A program made the position numbers and the translations under genes. Below, piece by piece: positions 1 through 10,283 of a stretch of DNA of 64,000 bases; the first letter of the stretch is position 1, and every line of letters begins with the position of its first letter. Origin of the DNA: Sphingobacterium zeae (GTDB taxonomy: Bacteria; Bacteroidota; Bacteroidia; Sphingobacteriales; Sphingobacteriaceae); assembly GCF_030818895.1 (NCBI RefSeq), contig NZ_JAUTBA010000001.1, forward strand, positions 3,906,001 to 3,970,000. Direction: 5' to 3'. The notes under the pieces are model-generated. The model was not told where the DNA came from and did not search any database. It worked only from the letters and a program-made list of their open reading frames with translations.

Positions 1-183
1 ATCCCTATAAACATCCCCAACCCTTCCATAAAAGGATGTAAGAGAAATGTTTTTCCAAACAAATCTATCGTAACCGGAAATTCAATTAGCACAAGCATAA
101 ACAAGTATACGAAAGACGATCAACAAAATGATAAACAAAATTGCTTGCCAAGCAGACAGGACGCCAGCATTTAAAAACAAAAA

Positions 184-210
184 AAGCCAGTCCGAGAAAT
201 GGACTGGCTT
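184..210 (-). terminator. Intrinsic terminator after lysA
   Basis: A perfect 10-bp stem (184-193 with 201-210, loop of 7) is followed on the minus strand by a long T-rich run (about 170-183). It lies 26 bases past the lysA stop and closes the lysC-lysA unit. Positions 1-170 contain only AT-rich sequence with no convincing gene. Confidence 0.85.
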
Positions 211-235
211 AAGAATAATTATTTTACGACAGCTA

Positions 236-1396
236 TTAAAGCTGATTGCTATACACAAACCGTATTTCCTCACGGAGGTTATAACGCGAGGCCATCACTT
301 CTCCATAGGCGCCTGCAGAACGAATGGCAATTAAGTCGCCACGTTTCGAGACCGGAAGTGGTACTTCCTTACCAAAACAATCTGAAGATTCACAGATAGG
401 TCCAACAACATCATAGTTAATGGATTCTACAGTGTCCACCGCACTGATATTCTCAATTTTATGGTAGGCCTGATACAAAGCTGGGCGCATTAATTCAGTC
501 ATTCCGGCATCCAATACCAAGAAATTCTTCTTGACACCATTTTTGACATACAAGACACGGCTTACCAAGCTTCCGCATTGCGCAACCAAAGCCCGTCCCA
601 ATTCAAAGTGCACTTCTTGCTGTGCTGTACGCTCCAGAAAGCGGTCGAAAATATCAAAATAGGCTTCAAAATCGGGAATTGTATTCCCATCCGGATTTTT
701 ATAATCTATCCCCAGTCCGCCACCGACATTCAATACACGGATTTGTGTACCGCGTTCTTCAAACCAGTTTTTCCATTCATTGACTTTCACACACAGGCTT
801 TTGAATACGGTCATATCCGTAATCTGTGAACCGACGTGAAAATGAAGGCCTACCAAATCAATAGACTCACATTTTTTAAGCACGGTTGCACATTTTTCCA
901 AATCGGCATTGGGCACACCAAATTTGTTTTCATCAAGCCCTGTTGTAATATAATGATGGGTATGTGCATCCACGTTTGGATTGATCCGTAAAGCTACATT
1001 CGCTTTTACACCTTTCTTTGAGGCAAGCTCATTGATGACCTCAAGCTCCTGAATGGATTCAACATTAAACGCGAAGATATGTTGATCGAGCGCGTAATTG
1101 ATTTCCTTATCGGATTTACCAACTCCTGCAAAAGTAACTTTTTTGGAATCAAAGCCACATTCAATGGCTTTCTTTACCTCGTTGCCGCTCACACAATCCG
1201 CACCAAAGCCGACCGCTTGAATCGCCTTCAATAACTCGTCATTAAAATTGGCCTTTAATGCATAATGAACATGAAATCCCCGTTTGTGCGAAGCAGCATG
1301 CGCAGCCTCCAGGGTCTTGTTTAACACATGCAGATCATAATAATAAAACGGCGTTTCTTTCTCTGCAAACTTCGCCGCGATACCTGTATTTATCAT
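236..1396 (-). CDS. lysA: Diaminopimelate decarboxylase
   Basis: Decarboxylates meso-diaminopimelate to L-lysine, the last step of lysine synthesis, in the cytoplasm with PLP. The fold-type III decarboxylase features are visible: the PLP-binding lysine in HYALKAN (Lys48), HFHVGSQ near residue 190, the glycine-rich NVGGGLGIDY near 225 and the C-E-S-x-D segment (GPICESSDCF) near 335 that supplies the active-site cysteine of the partner subunit. At 386 residues it is the short form common in Bacteroidota, without an aspartokinase fusion. It starts 14 bases after the lysC stop, so the two form an operon linking the first and last steps of the pathway. Confidence 0.96.
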   Translation of the reverse strand: MINTGIAAKFAEKETPFYYYDLHVLNKTLEAAHAASHKRGFHVHYALKANFNDELLKAIQAVGFGADCVSGNEVKKAIECGFDSKKVTFAGVGKSDKEINYALDQHIFAFNVESIQELEVINELASKKGVKANVALRINPNVDAHTHHYITTGLDENKFGVPNADLEKCATVLKKCESIDLVGLHFHVGSQITDMTVFKSLCVKVNEWKNWFEERGTQIRVLNVGGGLGIDYKNPDGNTIPDFEAYFDIFDRFLERTAQQEVHFELGRALVAQCGSLVSRVLYVKNGVKKNFLVLDAGMTELMRPALYQAYHKIENISAVDTVESINYDVVGPICESSDCFGKEVPLPVSKRGDLIAIRSAGAYGEVMASRYNLREEIRFVYSNQL

Positions 1397-1410
1397 ATAA
1401 AAACCTAATC

Positions 1411-2724
1411 TTAAAATAAACGATTGTGCAATGAACGTAATGCTTCAGTTTTATGATCTGAATTCAATAGAATAGAGACGTTAAAGTCTGAACCACCGTA
1501 AGAAATCATACGAACTGGAAGGTGTTTTACAGCATCAAGTACGCGGGCGGCATAGCCGTGGCTATTCAAACCAAAATCCCCTACAACGCATACAATGGTC
1601 TGATCACCATCCACTGTTACTGAACCAAAATCCTCCACTTCTTTGATGATATCAGCCAAATTTGTGGTATCATCAATCGTCAATGATACCGCCACTTCCG
1701 ACGTTGTGATCATATCGATTGGTGTTTTATAACGCTCGAATATTTCAAAGACACGGCGCAGGAAACCGTAGGCAAGTAGCATTCTCGACGAATGGATATG
1801 AATTGCCGTAATACCATCTTTCGCGGCAATGGCACGGATACAACCTTTCTGTGCACCGTCTTTACTGATCAATGTCCCTTTTGCATTGGGTTCCATCGTG
1901 TTCAATAACCGAACTGGAACGTTATATTTTTGCGCTGGGAATACCGATTGTGGATGCAAAATTTTAGCACCAAAATAAGCCAGCTCTGCAGCTTCATCAA
2001 AGCTCAGGTGTGCAATCGGTGTTGTTCCTTTGACAACACGAGGATCATTATTGTGCATCCCATCAATGTCCGTCCAGATCTGAACTTCCTCCGCACGGAT
2101 TGCTGCCCCGATCAAGGAAGCCGTATAATCTGAACCTCCACGGCGCAAATTATCGATTTCACCAAAAGAATTACGGCAAATAAAACCTTGCGTGATAAAT
2201 AAGGTATTTTCTGGACTCTGGGCCAAAATATGGCTTAGCTTTTCGCCAATGTATTCCACCATCGGCTCATTATCCTCATCAATTTTCATAAAATCCAGGG
2301 CTGGTAACAACACGGATTTTATACCGATTTCGTTCAAATAGAAATGCCATAGAGCAGTAGACATCAATTCACCTTGCGCCAGAATAACTTTTTCTTCAAT
2401 AGGTGTAAATAATTCATTGGCTAAGGTAGAAATTAGATTAAAATGGTAATCGATCAATTCTTTACCATTTTTATAACCTTGTTCAGTGCTGAAAAGTTCT
2501 TTAATAAGGTCTTCGTACTTATCCTTATGCTTCTTGACCAAATCTTTAGCTTCATCCTTCTTACCTGCTGTGTAAGCTTGACCGATTTCAACCAAAGCAT
2601 TTGTCGTTCCAGCAACTGCGGACAACACGACGATCTGACGTTCAGCAGGGTTTACAATATCCAACAACCCTTTGATACGTGCTGCACTCCCCACGGAAGT
2701 ACCACCAAATTTTAAAACTTTCAT
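1411..2724 (-). CDS. lysC: Aspartate kinase, monofunctional
   Basis: Phosphorylates L-aspartate to aspartyl-phosphate, the entry to the lysine, threonine and methionine branch. The N-terminal kinase motif KFGGTSVGS sits at residues 5-13 and the substrate-binding segment RRGGSDYTASL near residue 195. Two ACT-type regulatory domains occupy roughly residues 300-437, so end-product feedback control is expected, lysine being likely given the downstream lysA. At 437 residues there is no homoserine dehydrogenase domain. The ATG is the only good start and the upstream gap ends at the serA terminator. Confidence 0.95.
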   Translation of the reverse strand: MKVLKFGGTSVGSAARIKGLLDIVNPAERQIVVLSAVAGTTNALVEIGQAYTAGKKDEAKDLVKKHKDKYEDLIKELFSTEQGYKNGKELIDYHFNLISTLANELFTPIEEKVILAQGELMSTALWHFYLNEIGIKSVLLPALDFMKIDEDNEPMVEYIGEKLSHILAQSPENTLFITQGFICRNSFGEIDNLRRGGSDYTASLIGAAIRAEEVQIWTDIDGMHNNDPRVVKGTTPIAHLSFDEAAELAYFGAKILHPQSVFPAQKYNVPVRLLNTMEPNAKGTLISKDGAQKGCIRAIAAKDGITAIHIHSSRMLLAYGFLRRVFEIFERYKTPIDMITTSEVAVSLTIDDTTNLADIIKEVEDFGSVTVDGDQTIVCVVGDFGLNSHGYAARVLDAVKHLPVRMISYGGSDFNVSILLNSDHKTEALRSLHNRLF

Positions 2725-2791
2725 ACTGAAGTTACAATTATTAAATTTCTGTGAGCCAATATAGGCAATTCATGAATTTATATTAAAAAAA

Positions 2792-2826
2792 ATGCGGCAC
2801 AAAATCATGAAAGTTTTGTGCCGCAT
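2792..2826 (-). terminator. Intrinsic terminator after serA
   Basis: A perfect 13-bp stem (2792-2804 with 2814-2826, 9-base loop) is followed on the minus strand by eight Ts (2784-2791). It lies about 23 bases after the serA stop and separates serA from lysC. Confidence 0.9.
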
Positions 2827-2848
2827 ACCTTTATGTTATGCGGAAGAA

Positions 2849-3796
2849 TTACTTCTTCAAGTTTTCGATCAGTAGACCGGCCAATTCTTCGCCGATTCTT
2901 TCTTGGGCTTCATTGGTTGCCGCTCCAATATGTGGCGTCAACGAAATTTTTGGATGTTTTAAGATCTCTTCGCGTGGAGTAGGTTCATTATCGAATACAT
3001 CTAAACCGGCGAATGCAACTTTACCCGAATCCAATGCTTTCACTAATTCCAATTCATCAATAACACCACCTCTCGAGGCATTAACCAAGCCAACACCATC
3101 TTTCAATAATGGGAACTCTGCAGCTCCGATCGCTGGTCTATCCAAAAATGGAACGTGTAGAGAGATAAAATCAGAAACTTTCAATAGCTCGTCCATGTCC
3201 ACTTGTTGAATAGGTACCTCAACTTGGATACCACCTGAAAGTGTTATGGTCAATGTTTTTGGTCCTTCGAACAAATCCGTGTAAACCACATCCATCCCCA
3301 GACCAATGGCGATTTTTGCAACTTCGCGACCGATACGACCAAATCCAACGATGCCGATCGTCTTACCACGAAGCTCCGTACCGGCACCATATGCTTTTTT
3401 AAGGGCGCCAAATTTTGTGTTGCCCTCAACTGGCATCTTTCTGTTGGCATCGTATAAGAATCGTACACCATTCAATAGATGTGCAAAAACCAACTCAGCA
3501 ACTGATAAAGAAGATGCTGCAGGAGTATTGACAACAGCAATCCCTTTTGAGCGGGCATAGTCTACGTCAATATTATCCATGCCGACTCCACCACGGCCGA
3601 TCACTTTCAAATTAGGGCAGCCATCAATCAGGGTTTGGCGAACTTTTGTTGCGCTACGCACCGTAATTGCATCATAGGCAGGTAGCTTTGCTGCAAGCTC
3701 CTCCTGTGGGATATGATTTGTATCTACCGTATGACCAGCATCCTCCAACATTTTTTTTCCTAGTGGATCGATACCGTCATTTGCTAATATTTTCAT
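2849..3796 (-). CDS. serA: D-3-phosphoglycerate dehydrogenase, short form
   Basis: Oxidises 3-phosphoglycerate to 3-phosphohydroxypyruvate with NAD+, the first step of serine synthesis. The D-isomer-specific 2-hydroxyacid dehydrogenase layout is clear: a split catalytic domain, a Rossmann fingerprint GIVGFGRIG near residue 148, and the catalytic His in LTPHIGAATNEAQ near 287. At 315 residues it lacks the C-terminal ACT domain of the E. coli enzyme, so serine feedback through ACT is not expected. serC lies just upstream on the same strand (144-base gap), which fixes the specificity better than sequence alone. Confidence 0.92.
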   Translation of the reverse strand: MKILANDGIDPLGKKMLEDAGHTVDTNHIPQEELAAKLPAYDAITVRSATKVRQTLIDGCPNLKVIGRGGVGMDNIDVDYARSKGIAVVNTPAASSLSVAELVFAHLLNGVRFLYDANRKMPVEGNTKFGALKKAYGAGTELRGKTIGIVGFGRIGREVAKIAIGLGMDVVYTDLFEGPKTLTITLSGGIQVEVPIQQVDMDELLKVSDFISLHVPFLDRPAIGAAEFPLLKDGVGLVNASRGGVIDELELVKALDSGKVAFAGLDVFDNEPTPREEILKHPKISLTPHIGAATNEAQERIGEELAGLLIENLKK

Positions 3797-3940
3797 CTTT
3801 ATAAATCGTTTTTAAAAGTATCAGTAACATTCAACTTATCCGAAGATCCTATCACCTGAAAAGATCTAACCTCGTTAATTCTTCATCTAAAGTCATGGTT
3901 TGCTTGCCACTATTTAAATTTCAGCAACATGTATACGGCT

Positions 3941-5011
3941 TTAGGCAGTATGGGTGTCTTCAAATTCTTTCATCGCATCAATCAGTGCATTCACACTACT
4001 TAACGGTAGCGCATTGTAAATGGAAGCTCTAAATCCACCGACCGAACGGTGACCTTTGATGCCGATCAAATTGCGTTCTTTTGCCAAAGCCAAAAATTCA
4101 GCTTCCAGCTCTGGTGTATCCATTACAAACGTTACATTCATACGAGAGCGGTCTTCTACAGCAGCAGTGCCTTTAAAGAATGGGTTACGATCTATTTCAT
4201 CGTATAAAGCACGTGCTTTTATGATATTTTCTTGTTCCAATACGGGCACACCACCTTTTGCTTTTAACCAGCGTAGGTTCAACATCGAAACAAAGATGGA
4301 GTATACAGGCGGTGTATTATACATTGAACCACCAGCTATCTGCAATTGATAATCCAACATCGATGGAAGAACACGTCCTGACTTACCTAGCCTATCATCT
4401 TTGACAATGACAAGTGTAACACCAGCAGGCCCCATATTTTTTTGCGCTCCTGCATAGATCAAATCGTAATCTGCTACGTTGATTTCCCGTGAGAAAATAT
4501 CTGAAGACATATCCACCACCACTGGTAGCGTCGTGGCAGGCTTTTCAAAGACTTCCGTGCCATAAATAGTATTATTAGCGGTGTAGTGGAAATATGCTGC
4601 ATCCGAAGGAATAACATATCCTTTAGGAATGTAGGAATAATTTTTATCGATAGAAGAAGCGACAACATCTACTGTACCAAATTTTTTGGCTTCTTTTAAT
4701 GCTTTTGTCGCCCACACACCAGTATCCAAATATGCGGCTTTACCTCCTTCAGGTAAAAGATTCAAAGGTGCCATCGCAAATTGTAAGCTGGCCCCGCCCT
4801 GAAGGAAAAGAATCGAATATCCTTGCGGCACTGCCAATAAATCTCTTACTAATTGTGTGGCTTCATCTATCACTGCTTCAAACTCTTTGGAACGGTGAGA
4901 GATCTCTAAAATTGATAAACCGGTGTTGTTAAAATCAATTACAGCTTCTGAGGCTTGTTGAAATACTTCCTTTGGCAGAATACATGGACCTGCTCCAAAA
5001 TTATGTTTCAT
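3941..5011 (-). CDS. serC: Phosphoserine aminotransferase
   Basis: Transaminates 3-phosphohydroxypyruvate to O-phosphoserine with glutamate, the second step of serine synthesis; it may also act in PLP synthesis. The N-terminal FGAGPCILP matches the class V family signature and the PLP lysine is in YAGAQKNMGPAG near residue 190. The C-terminal GHRSVGGFRASIYN contains the conserved phosphate-binding arginines. Length (356) is usual for SerC. It precedes serA, giving a serC-serA pair. No phosphoserine phosphatase is seen in the window. Confidence 0.95.
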   Translation of the reverse strand: MKHNFGAGPCILPKEVFQQASEAVIDFNNTGLSILEISHRSKEFEAVIDEATQLVRDLLAVPQGYSILFLQGGASLQFAMAPLNLLPEGGKAAYLDTGVWATKALKEAKKFGTVDVVASSIDKNYSYIPKGYVIPSDAAYFHYTANNTIYGTEVFEKPATTLPVVVDMSSDIFSREINVADYDLIYAGAQKNMGPAGVTLVIVKDDRLGKSGRVLPSMLDYQLQIAGGSMYNTPPVYSIFVSMLNLRWLKAKGGVPVLEQENIIKARALYDEIDRNPFFKGTAAVEDRSRMNVTFVMDTPELEAEFLALAKERNLIGIKGHRSVGGFRASIYNALPLSSVNALIDAMKEFEDTHTA

Positions 5012-5198
5012 TGATGTTATAGTTTGTTTGATTGCTTTTGTTTAACCCTAGCTAAGCAATCTATTGTTTTAAAAACCAAAGTTAAAATAAAATTATATAT
5101 TTTTCAACTAATCTGTTTTTTTATTGAAAATTTAAAAAATTACAAATGATTTCAATAAAAAGATCGCACAAAAAATACCAAATCTAATGCGAAAAACA

Positions 5199-5456
5199 TC
5201 AGATAAGCAGTACACGCCAGGCCATATCTAACTGATTCTCTTGTAAATAATCCTTCGCTTTTAACTGCAGATGGGTATTACGGGCGGATTGATCGCCAAT
5301 AAAGGCATTTAACAATTCGTAAATTTCGGGAAGGCTCGTGATCTCATCGACTTCCTGCGGCGTAGGTAAACGTTCGATCTGAGCTAACTTAATTTTATCA
5401 TTTTCAGTAAAAATATTCGATTCCCTTACAAAAACCGGAAGTTGATTATAATCCAT
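5199..5456 (-). CDS. Small conserved-looking hypothetical protein
   Basis: An 85-residue soluble, acidic protein with no motif I recognise. It is rich in helix-forming residues and has neither signal peptide nor membrane segment. It sits alone between serC and icd; the icd terminator stem abuts its ATG, so its transcription probably begins very near the start codon or reads through that hairpin. I judge it real because the reading frame fills the gap cleanly, but I give it no function. Confidence 0.6.
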   Translation of the reverse strand: MDYNQLPVFVRESNIFTENDKIKLAQIERLPTPQEVDEITSLPEIYELLNAFIGDQSARNTHLQLKAKDYLQENQLDMAWRVLLI

Positions 5457-5489
5457 AAAAAAGCAGAAATTTTATACTAATTTCTGCTT
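5457..5489 (-). terminator. Intrinsic terminator after icd
   Basis: An 11-bp perfect stem (5461-5471 with 5479-5489, 7-base loop) ends on the minus strand in six Ts that touch the start codon of the next gene at 5454-5456. Confidence 0.75.
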
Positions 5490-5511
5490 AATATCTCAAA
5501 AAATAAAATGC

Positions 5512-6783
5512 TTATATTTTTTCAATCATCCGATCCGCAAATTCACTTGTTTTGACTAATGTCGCATCATCCATTAAATTATAAAAATCGATCGTCACCG
5601 TCTTGGCCATTATTGTCTCGCTCAACGCCTTGACAATTGCATCCGCAGCCTCTTTCCAGCCCAGGTATTGCAATAACATGACACCGCTCAAAATTACAGA
5701 TGAGGGGTTCATGGTATCGGTATTGGCAAATCTTGGCGCAGTACCATGGGTCGCTTCAAAAACGGCATGCCCAGTTTTAAAATTGATATTCGCCCCGGGA
5801 GCTATACCTATCCCCCCTACCATTGCCGCCAATGCATCTGAAATATAATCACCATTCAGATTTAATGTAGCGACCACCGAAAAATCACGTGGATTAAGCA
5901 GAATTTGCTGTAAAAAATTATCAGCGATGATATCTTTAATTAAAATTTTTCCCGATTTCAGCGCATCTTTCTGCTCGAGATTGGCAGCCTCCTCACCCTT
6001 ATCAGCTTTTGTGCGCTCCCACTGCCCCCAGGTATACGTATGGTCGGCAAATTCATTTTCAGCAACCTCATAGCCCCATAACTTAAACGCCCCCTCGGTA
6101 AATTTCATGATATTCCCTTTGTGAACGATCGTCACGGAAGGTAAACCGTGATGAAGAGCATGCGCTATCGCTGCGCGAACCAATCGCTTAGACCCTTCCT
6201 CAGACACTAATTTAACACCGACTCCTGTAGTCGCCGAAAAACCATAGTCGATACCAAGCTCATCGTGCAAAAAATCTTGAAGTTTATTGGCGTCGGCTGT
6301 ACCCGCCTGAAATTCGATCCCCGCATAAATATCCTCTGTATTTTCCCGAAAGATAACCATATCCACATATTCTGGATGTTTAACAGGCGAGGGAACTCCT
6401 TTAAACCATTTAGTAGGGCGCTGGCAGACGTAGAGATCCAAATCCTTGCGCAATGCAACATTTAACGAACGAATACCTCCTCCTACAGGTGTTGTTAGCG
6501 GCCCTTTGATGCCGACCAGATATTCTTTCAATATATTCAACGTTTCTTTTGGCAGCCATTCACCCGTTTCTTTGAAGGCCTTCTCTCCTGCCAACACCTC
6601 TTTCCATGTTATTTTACGCTGTCCACCATACCCTTTCTCTACCGCCTTATCAAACACACGAACGGCCGCATGCCAAAGGTCCGGACCTATACCGTCACCG
6701 ATAATAAAAGGAATTGTTGGGAAATCTGGCACCTGCAAGACACCTTCGCTTGACATTGTAATCTTATTTGACATAACCTTCAA
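5512..6783 (-). CDS. icd: Isocitrate dehydrogenase, NADP-dependent type
   Basis: Converts isocitrate to 2-oxoglutarate and CO2 in the TCA cycle. The protein is collinear with the dimeric E. coli-type enzyme: IIGDGIGPDLW near residue 27, TTPVGGGIRSLNVALR with the substrate-binding serine and arginines near 97-112, and the cofactor segment ATHGTAPRFANTDTMNPSS near 345. Length 423 fits that class rather than the large monomeric form. A second ATG three codons inside (6774) is an equally good start. It follows the antiporter gene by 17 bases, so the two may be cotranscribed. NADP preference is inferred from family similarity. Confidence 0.92.
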   Translation of the reverse strand: MKVMSNKITMSSEGVLQVPDFPTIPFIIGDGIGPDLWHAAVRVFDKAVEKGYGGQRKITWKEVLAGEKAFKETGEWLPKETLNILKEYLVGIKGPLTTPVGGGIRSLNVALRKDLDLYVCQRPTKWFKGVPSPVKHPEYVDMVIFRENTEDIYAGIEFQAGTADANKLQDFLHDELGIDYGFSATTGVGVKLVSEEGSKRLVRAAIAHALHHGLPSVTIVHKGNIMKFTEGAFKLWGYEVAENEFADHTYTWGQWERTKADKGEEAANLEQKDALKSGKILIKDIIADNFLQQILLNPRDFSVVATLNLNGDYISDALAAMVGGIGIAPGANINFKTGHAVFEATHGTAPRFANTDTMNPSSVILSGVMLLQYLGWKEAADAIVKALSETIMAKTVTIDFYNLMDDATLVKTSEFADRMIEKI

Positions 6784-6800
6784 TTTTAACGGACAAATTA

Positions 6801-8924
6801 CTATCCCTTATTAAACATATTTCCGATTTCTTTGCTAATCTTTCTAAAGATTGGAGCAGCTTCTACATCTTCATACACATCGATGTGCGCATTTTCAATC
6901 CTACTAGGGAACACCAAAACAAGATTTTCGTTTGCATAAATCCGATCTAATTTCTTTGCTAGGCCATCCAATGAATCGCGATAAGAAACCTCACCATTCC
7001 TGGCAGAAACGAAAATGAACATCGCCCCTTCTTCCTTAAACGCTTTAAGTCCCTGCAAATTGTCCCAGGCATTGTAATGCTTAAAAGTAACGGGAACAGA
7101 ATTTTTCAACTCAACAAGATGTTCTTCAATCGCTGCAGCAGAGCGCTCATCGACAACAAACGTGATGGGAATGGATAATTCCTGAGCAAGCTTAACAACC
7201 TTTTCCAGCCAGTACTCAAAACCAAATTCGGCCTCGCACATGGGCGGAGCAAAAACGATAATGGACTTGTTGGAGATAAAGGGCTTTTTAAAATGGCATA
7301 ACATTACATTCGCTGACGTTCGATTTAAAATACTTTCCGTTTTCTCCCCGACAAACTTATCCATAAAATTGGCTGCACTCGGCCAGCCCAAAACAATACA
7401 ATTGGCAGAAACTTCTTTTGCAGACCTCGCTACTCCGCTGGCAATATTCAGGTCTATTGTTGCACTGATACTCACACTTGTCTCGCTGCCAGAAGCATAA
7501 CGCACCATGTTATCCAGATTTTTTCGCGCCTTAGACATGTTCAACTGAGCTTGTTCGTTGTCTTTCACAACAGAGACAATACTGACAGGATACGAACACT
7601 TCTTACTCTTTATGTAGGTTGAAAAATCAAGAATAGGTTCCATATTATCCATATTAGCGATTGATATGAGAATGTTTTCGTCTTTTTCCTTCACTACATC
7701 CGTATGTTCTTCATCCTGTTCTCCGTCCATCACCACTTTACGTGAAGCATTCCCCGTAACCACAGTTGCGACAATGCAAGTAACCAAAATCAACAAGATC
7801 GTTCCATTAAGTACGTTTTCATCGATAATTCCATTCTTATGGCCAACCATGATAACGGCCAATGTCGCCGCAGCATGCGCACTACTCAACCCAAATATTA
7901 GATTGCGCTGACCACGGCTATACTTGAAAACAATCTGTGTCAGCCAGGCCGCCACATATTTTCCGACGATTGCCACAACCGTGAGCGTCCCCGCAATTAT
8001 AAGCGCTTGTGGACCTTTCAGAATCACACTCACATCGACAATCATCCCTACCGAAATCAAGAAAAAGGGAATAAAAATTGCATTCCCAATAAACTCAATC
8101 CGATTCATTAAAGCGGAGGAGTGAGGAATCAGTTTATTTAGGGCCAAACCTGCTACGAATGCTCCGATAATAGGCTCTAGACCGGCAATTTCAGCTAAAA
8201 AAGCAGCAAAAAATACCACGGAAAGGACAAAAATATAATTGGAAGTCTTTTCACTCCCTAGACGTTCAAAAAACCATTTTGCAATGCGTGGAATAACACC
8301 AAACATGATAAACAGGAAGATGGCGAAGGAAATTGCGAGTGTTATCCAAAACTCATTTCCAATGTTCCCCTGAGACACTCCCGTAATAACAGCAAGTATA
8401 ATTAACACAGCCGTATCCGTCAGGATTGTTCCACCGATCGTAATGGCAACAGCTTCCATCTTCGAAATACCATAACTGTTTACAATGGGATACGAAACCA
8501 ATGTGTGGGTAGCGAACATACTCGAAATCAATAAGCTTGGCAATACACCATATCCGAGTAAAAAGTGACAAACCGGGTAGCCAATGCTGATCGGAACAAT
8601 GAATGTCAGGAATCCAAAAAGGAGACTTTTGTTCTTGGTCTTTTTAAATTCATTCATATCTAACTCGAGGCCGGCGATAAACATGATATAAAGAAGACCT
8701 ATTGTTGAAAATAATGTAATAGCCGAATTTTTCTCCAGCCAATTTAGTCCATGTGGGCCAATAATCACACCCGATATAATCAATCCTATAATACCCGGAA
8801 CTTTAATCGGGCGCAGCACAATAGGTGATAGAAGTATAATAAAAAGTACCAGAGAAAATATAAGTACAGGATTTTGTAAAGGCGCTTCGAAAGCGTGGGA
8901 AATATGCTCAAAAGTTTTATTCAT
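6801..8924 (-). CDS. CPA2-family cation:proton antiporter with C-terminal USP-like domains
   Basis: A membrane antiporter, probably exchanging Na+ or K+ for protons. About residues 15-410 form a 12-13 helix sodium/hydrogen exchanger domain, including GLLYIMFIAGLELDM with its acidic residue near 90. Residues about 425-700 form a soluble part resembling two tandem universal-stress-protein domains (DENILISIANM; SIIVFAPPM), which in related proteins bind nucleotides and could gate transport. This Bacteroidota architecture differs from KefB/KefC, which carry an RCK/TrkA_N domain. Ion specificity cannot be read from the sequence. Confidence 0.88.
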   Translation of the reverse strand: MNKTFEHISHAFEAPLQNPVLIFSLVLFIILLSPIVLRPIKVPGIIGLIISGVIIGPHGLNWLEKNSAITLFSTIGLLYIMFIAGLELDMNEFKKTKNKSLLFGFLTFIVPISIGYPVCHFLLGYGVLPSLLISSMFATHTLVSYPIVNSYGISKMEAVAITIGGTILTDTAVLIILAVITGVSQGNIGNEFWITLAISFAIFLFIMFGVIPRIAKWFFERLGSEKTSNYIFVLSVVFFAAFLAEIAGLEPIIGAFVAGLALNKLIPHSSALMNRIEFIGNAIFIPFFLISVGMIVDVSVILKGPQALIIAGTLTVVAIVGKYVAAWLTQIVFKYSRGQRNLIFGLSSAHAAATLAVIMVGHKNGIIDENVLNGTILLILVTCIVATVVTGNASRKVVMDGEQDEEHTDVVKEKDENILISIANMDNMEPILDFSTYIKSKKCSYPVSIVSVVKDNEQAQLNMSKARKNLDNMVRYASGSETSVSISATIDLNIASGVARSAKEVSANCIVLGWPSAANFMDKFVGEKTESILNRTSANVMLCHFKKPFISNKSIIVFAPPMCEAEFGFEYWLEKVVKLAQELSIPITFVVDERSAAAIEEHLVELKNSVPVTFKHYNAWDNLQGLKAFKEEGAMFIFVSARNGEVSYRDSLDGLAKKLDRIYANENLVLVFPSRIENAHIDVYEDVEAAPIFRKISKEIGNMFNKG

Positions 8925-9039
8925 AAGTGCTTGTATACTATCCGTAAAACATAACTACTTATTTTTCTATACAGCTCGAAAAATAGTTAACAGCACTAAA
9001 AATACGATTTTTTTTAGAATGCGATGTCTAAAAATAGTG

Positions 9040-10257
9040 CTACTTAAAAGAAATTGCCTTAATTGGATTAATCTTGGTAATTAACATAGACGGAATGAAC
9101 AATGAAATCATCCCAATAACTACAACGGCCAAATTGACTAAAATCACATCAGACCACTGCAGCTTAACAGCGACATAGGAGATGTAATAGGTTTTCTCGT
9201 CCAATTTAAAAAAGTGGGTAAAGTCCTGTAAAAAATAGAAGCCCAAACCGATCAGGTTACCAATTAATAATCCAAGACCGATCAGGTACAGCGCACTATA
9301 CATGAAGACCCGACGAATTCCAGCATTGTGATACCCGAGTGCCTTTAAAATACCGATCATTGATGTGCGCTCGAGAATGGTGATCAACAGTGCTGAAATC
9401 ATATTAATGATAGCGACGACAGTCATCAATATAAAAATGATCTTGGTATTCATATCTAACAATTCCAGCCACTGAAAGATATCCGGCACCTGATCCTTAA
9501 TATTGATGGCCTGCATGTCAATAGGCAACAGATCTTCCACCTTACTGGTTGTCTGTGCAAGCTGGCTGAAATCTTTAATTCTAATCTCATAACCGCCCAC
9601 TTCATGATCGTCGAGGTTACTTAGTTTGCGGATCACATGGAGCGATCCGATCACATAAACCTTATCTAACTCTTCAGATCCCGTATTAAAAATTCCTTTT
9701 ATGACAAATTTACGTTTACGGATGGGGTCTTGAACGAAATACATAATAAAGTCATCACCAACTTTCAACAATAATCGATCTGCAAGATACTTGGATACCA
9801 AAATCTGATTATCGGCATCGTCTGATTTAAAGTCTATCATATTCCCTTCAATCAACATACGCTGAAAGGGCTTTTTATTATACAATGAATCGATACCTTT
9901 GAGCACTACGCCTTCAACCTCATTGTTTACATTAATAATTCCTGCCTTAGTAGCAAAAGAACTGATCGAAGTCACTTCGGGAATAGCCAGTATTGACTTT
10001 TGAAGCTTTGGCGTAAGCGAAATGGCCGCATTCTCGTATGACTTATTGAGGTCGTAACGTAGCACCAATACATCTGCAAAAAAACTTCTTTGCTTACTTA
10101 TAATTTCGTCTTTGAATCCACGCAATACTGCAATAGAAATAATTATCGCTGCAATTGCAAGAGCAATAGCACCAATAGTTACCCGAACGATCAATTTTGA
10201 AAACGTTCTTTTTCCAGAAAATGCAATTCGATTTGCTAAAAAATAAGGAAAATTCAA
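9040..10257 (-). CDS. ABC transporter permease, LolC/LolE/FtsX type
   Basis: Inner-membrane permease with one N-terminal helix (about residues 25-48), a periplasmic MacB-like domain to about residue 265, and three C-terminal helices forming the FtsX domain, including LLITILERTSMIGILKALG, typical of LolC/E. The 405-residue length fits lipoprotein-release permeases. In Bacteroidota one such permease usually acts as a homodimer with a separate ATPase; no ATPase gene lies in this window, so LolE-like lipoprotein export is inference. A well-formed promoter lies 27 bases upstream. Confidence 0.85.
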   Translation of the reverse strand: MNFPYFLANRIAFSGKRTFSKLIVRVTIGAIALAIAAIIISIAVLRGFKDEIISKQRSFFADVLVLRYDLNKSYENAAISLTPKLQKSILAIPEVTSISSFATKAGIINVNNEVEGVVLKGIDSLYNKKPFQRMLIEGNMIDFKSDDADNQILVSKYLADRLLLKVGDDFIMYFVQDPIRKRKFVIKGIFNTGSEELDKVYVIGSLHVIRKLSNLDDHEVGGYEIRIKDFSQLAQTTSKVEDLLPIDMQAINIKDQVPDIFQWLELLDMNTKIIFILMTVVAIINMISALLITILERTSMIGILKALGYHNAGIRRVFMYSALYLIGLGLLIGNLIGLGFYFLQDFTHFFKLDEKTYYISYVAVKLQWSDVILVNLAVVVIGMISLFIPSMLITKINPIKAISFK

Positions 10258-10283
10258 GCTTTAAATATATTTATGTAACTTCG

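Noticed and set aside
82..273. A 63-codon minus-strand hydrophobic frame at the window start
   Set aside because: It overlaps the end of lysA and its terminator; the hydrophobic look comes from AT-rich sequence.
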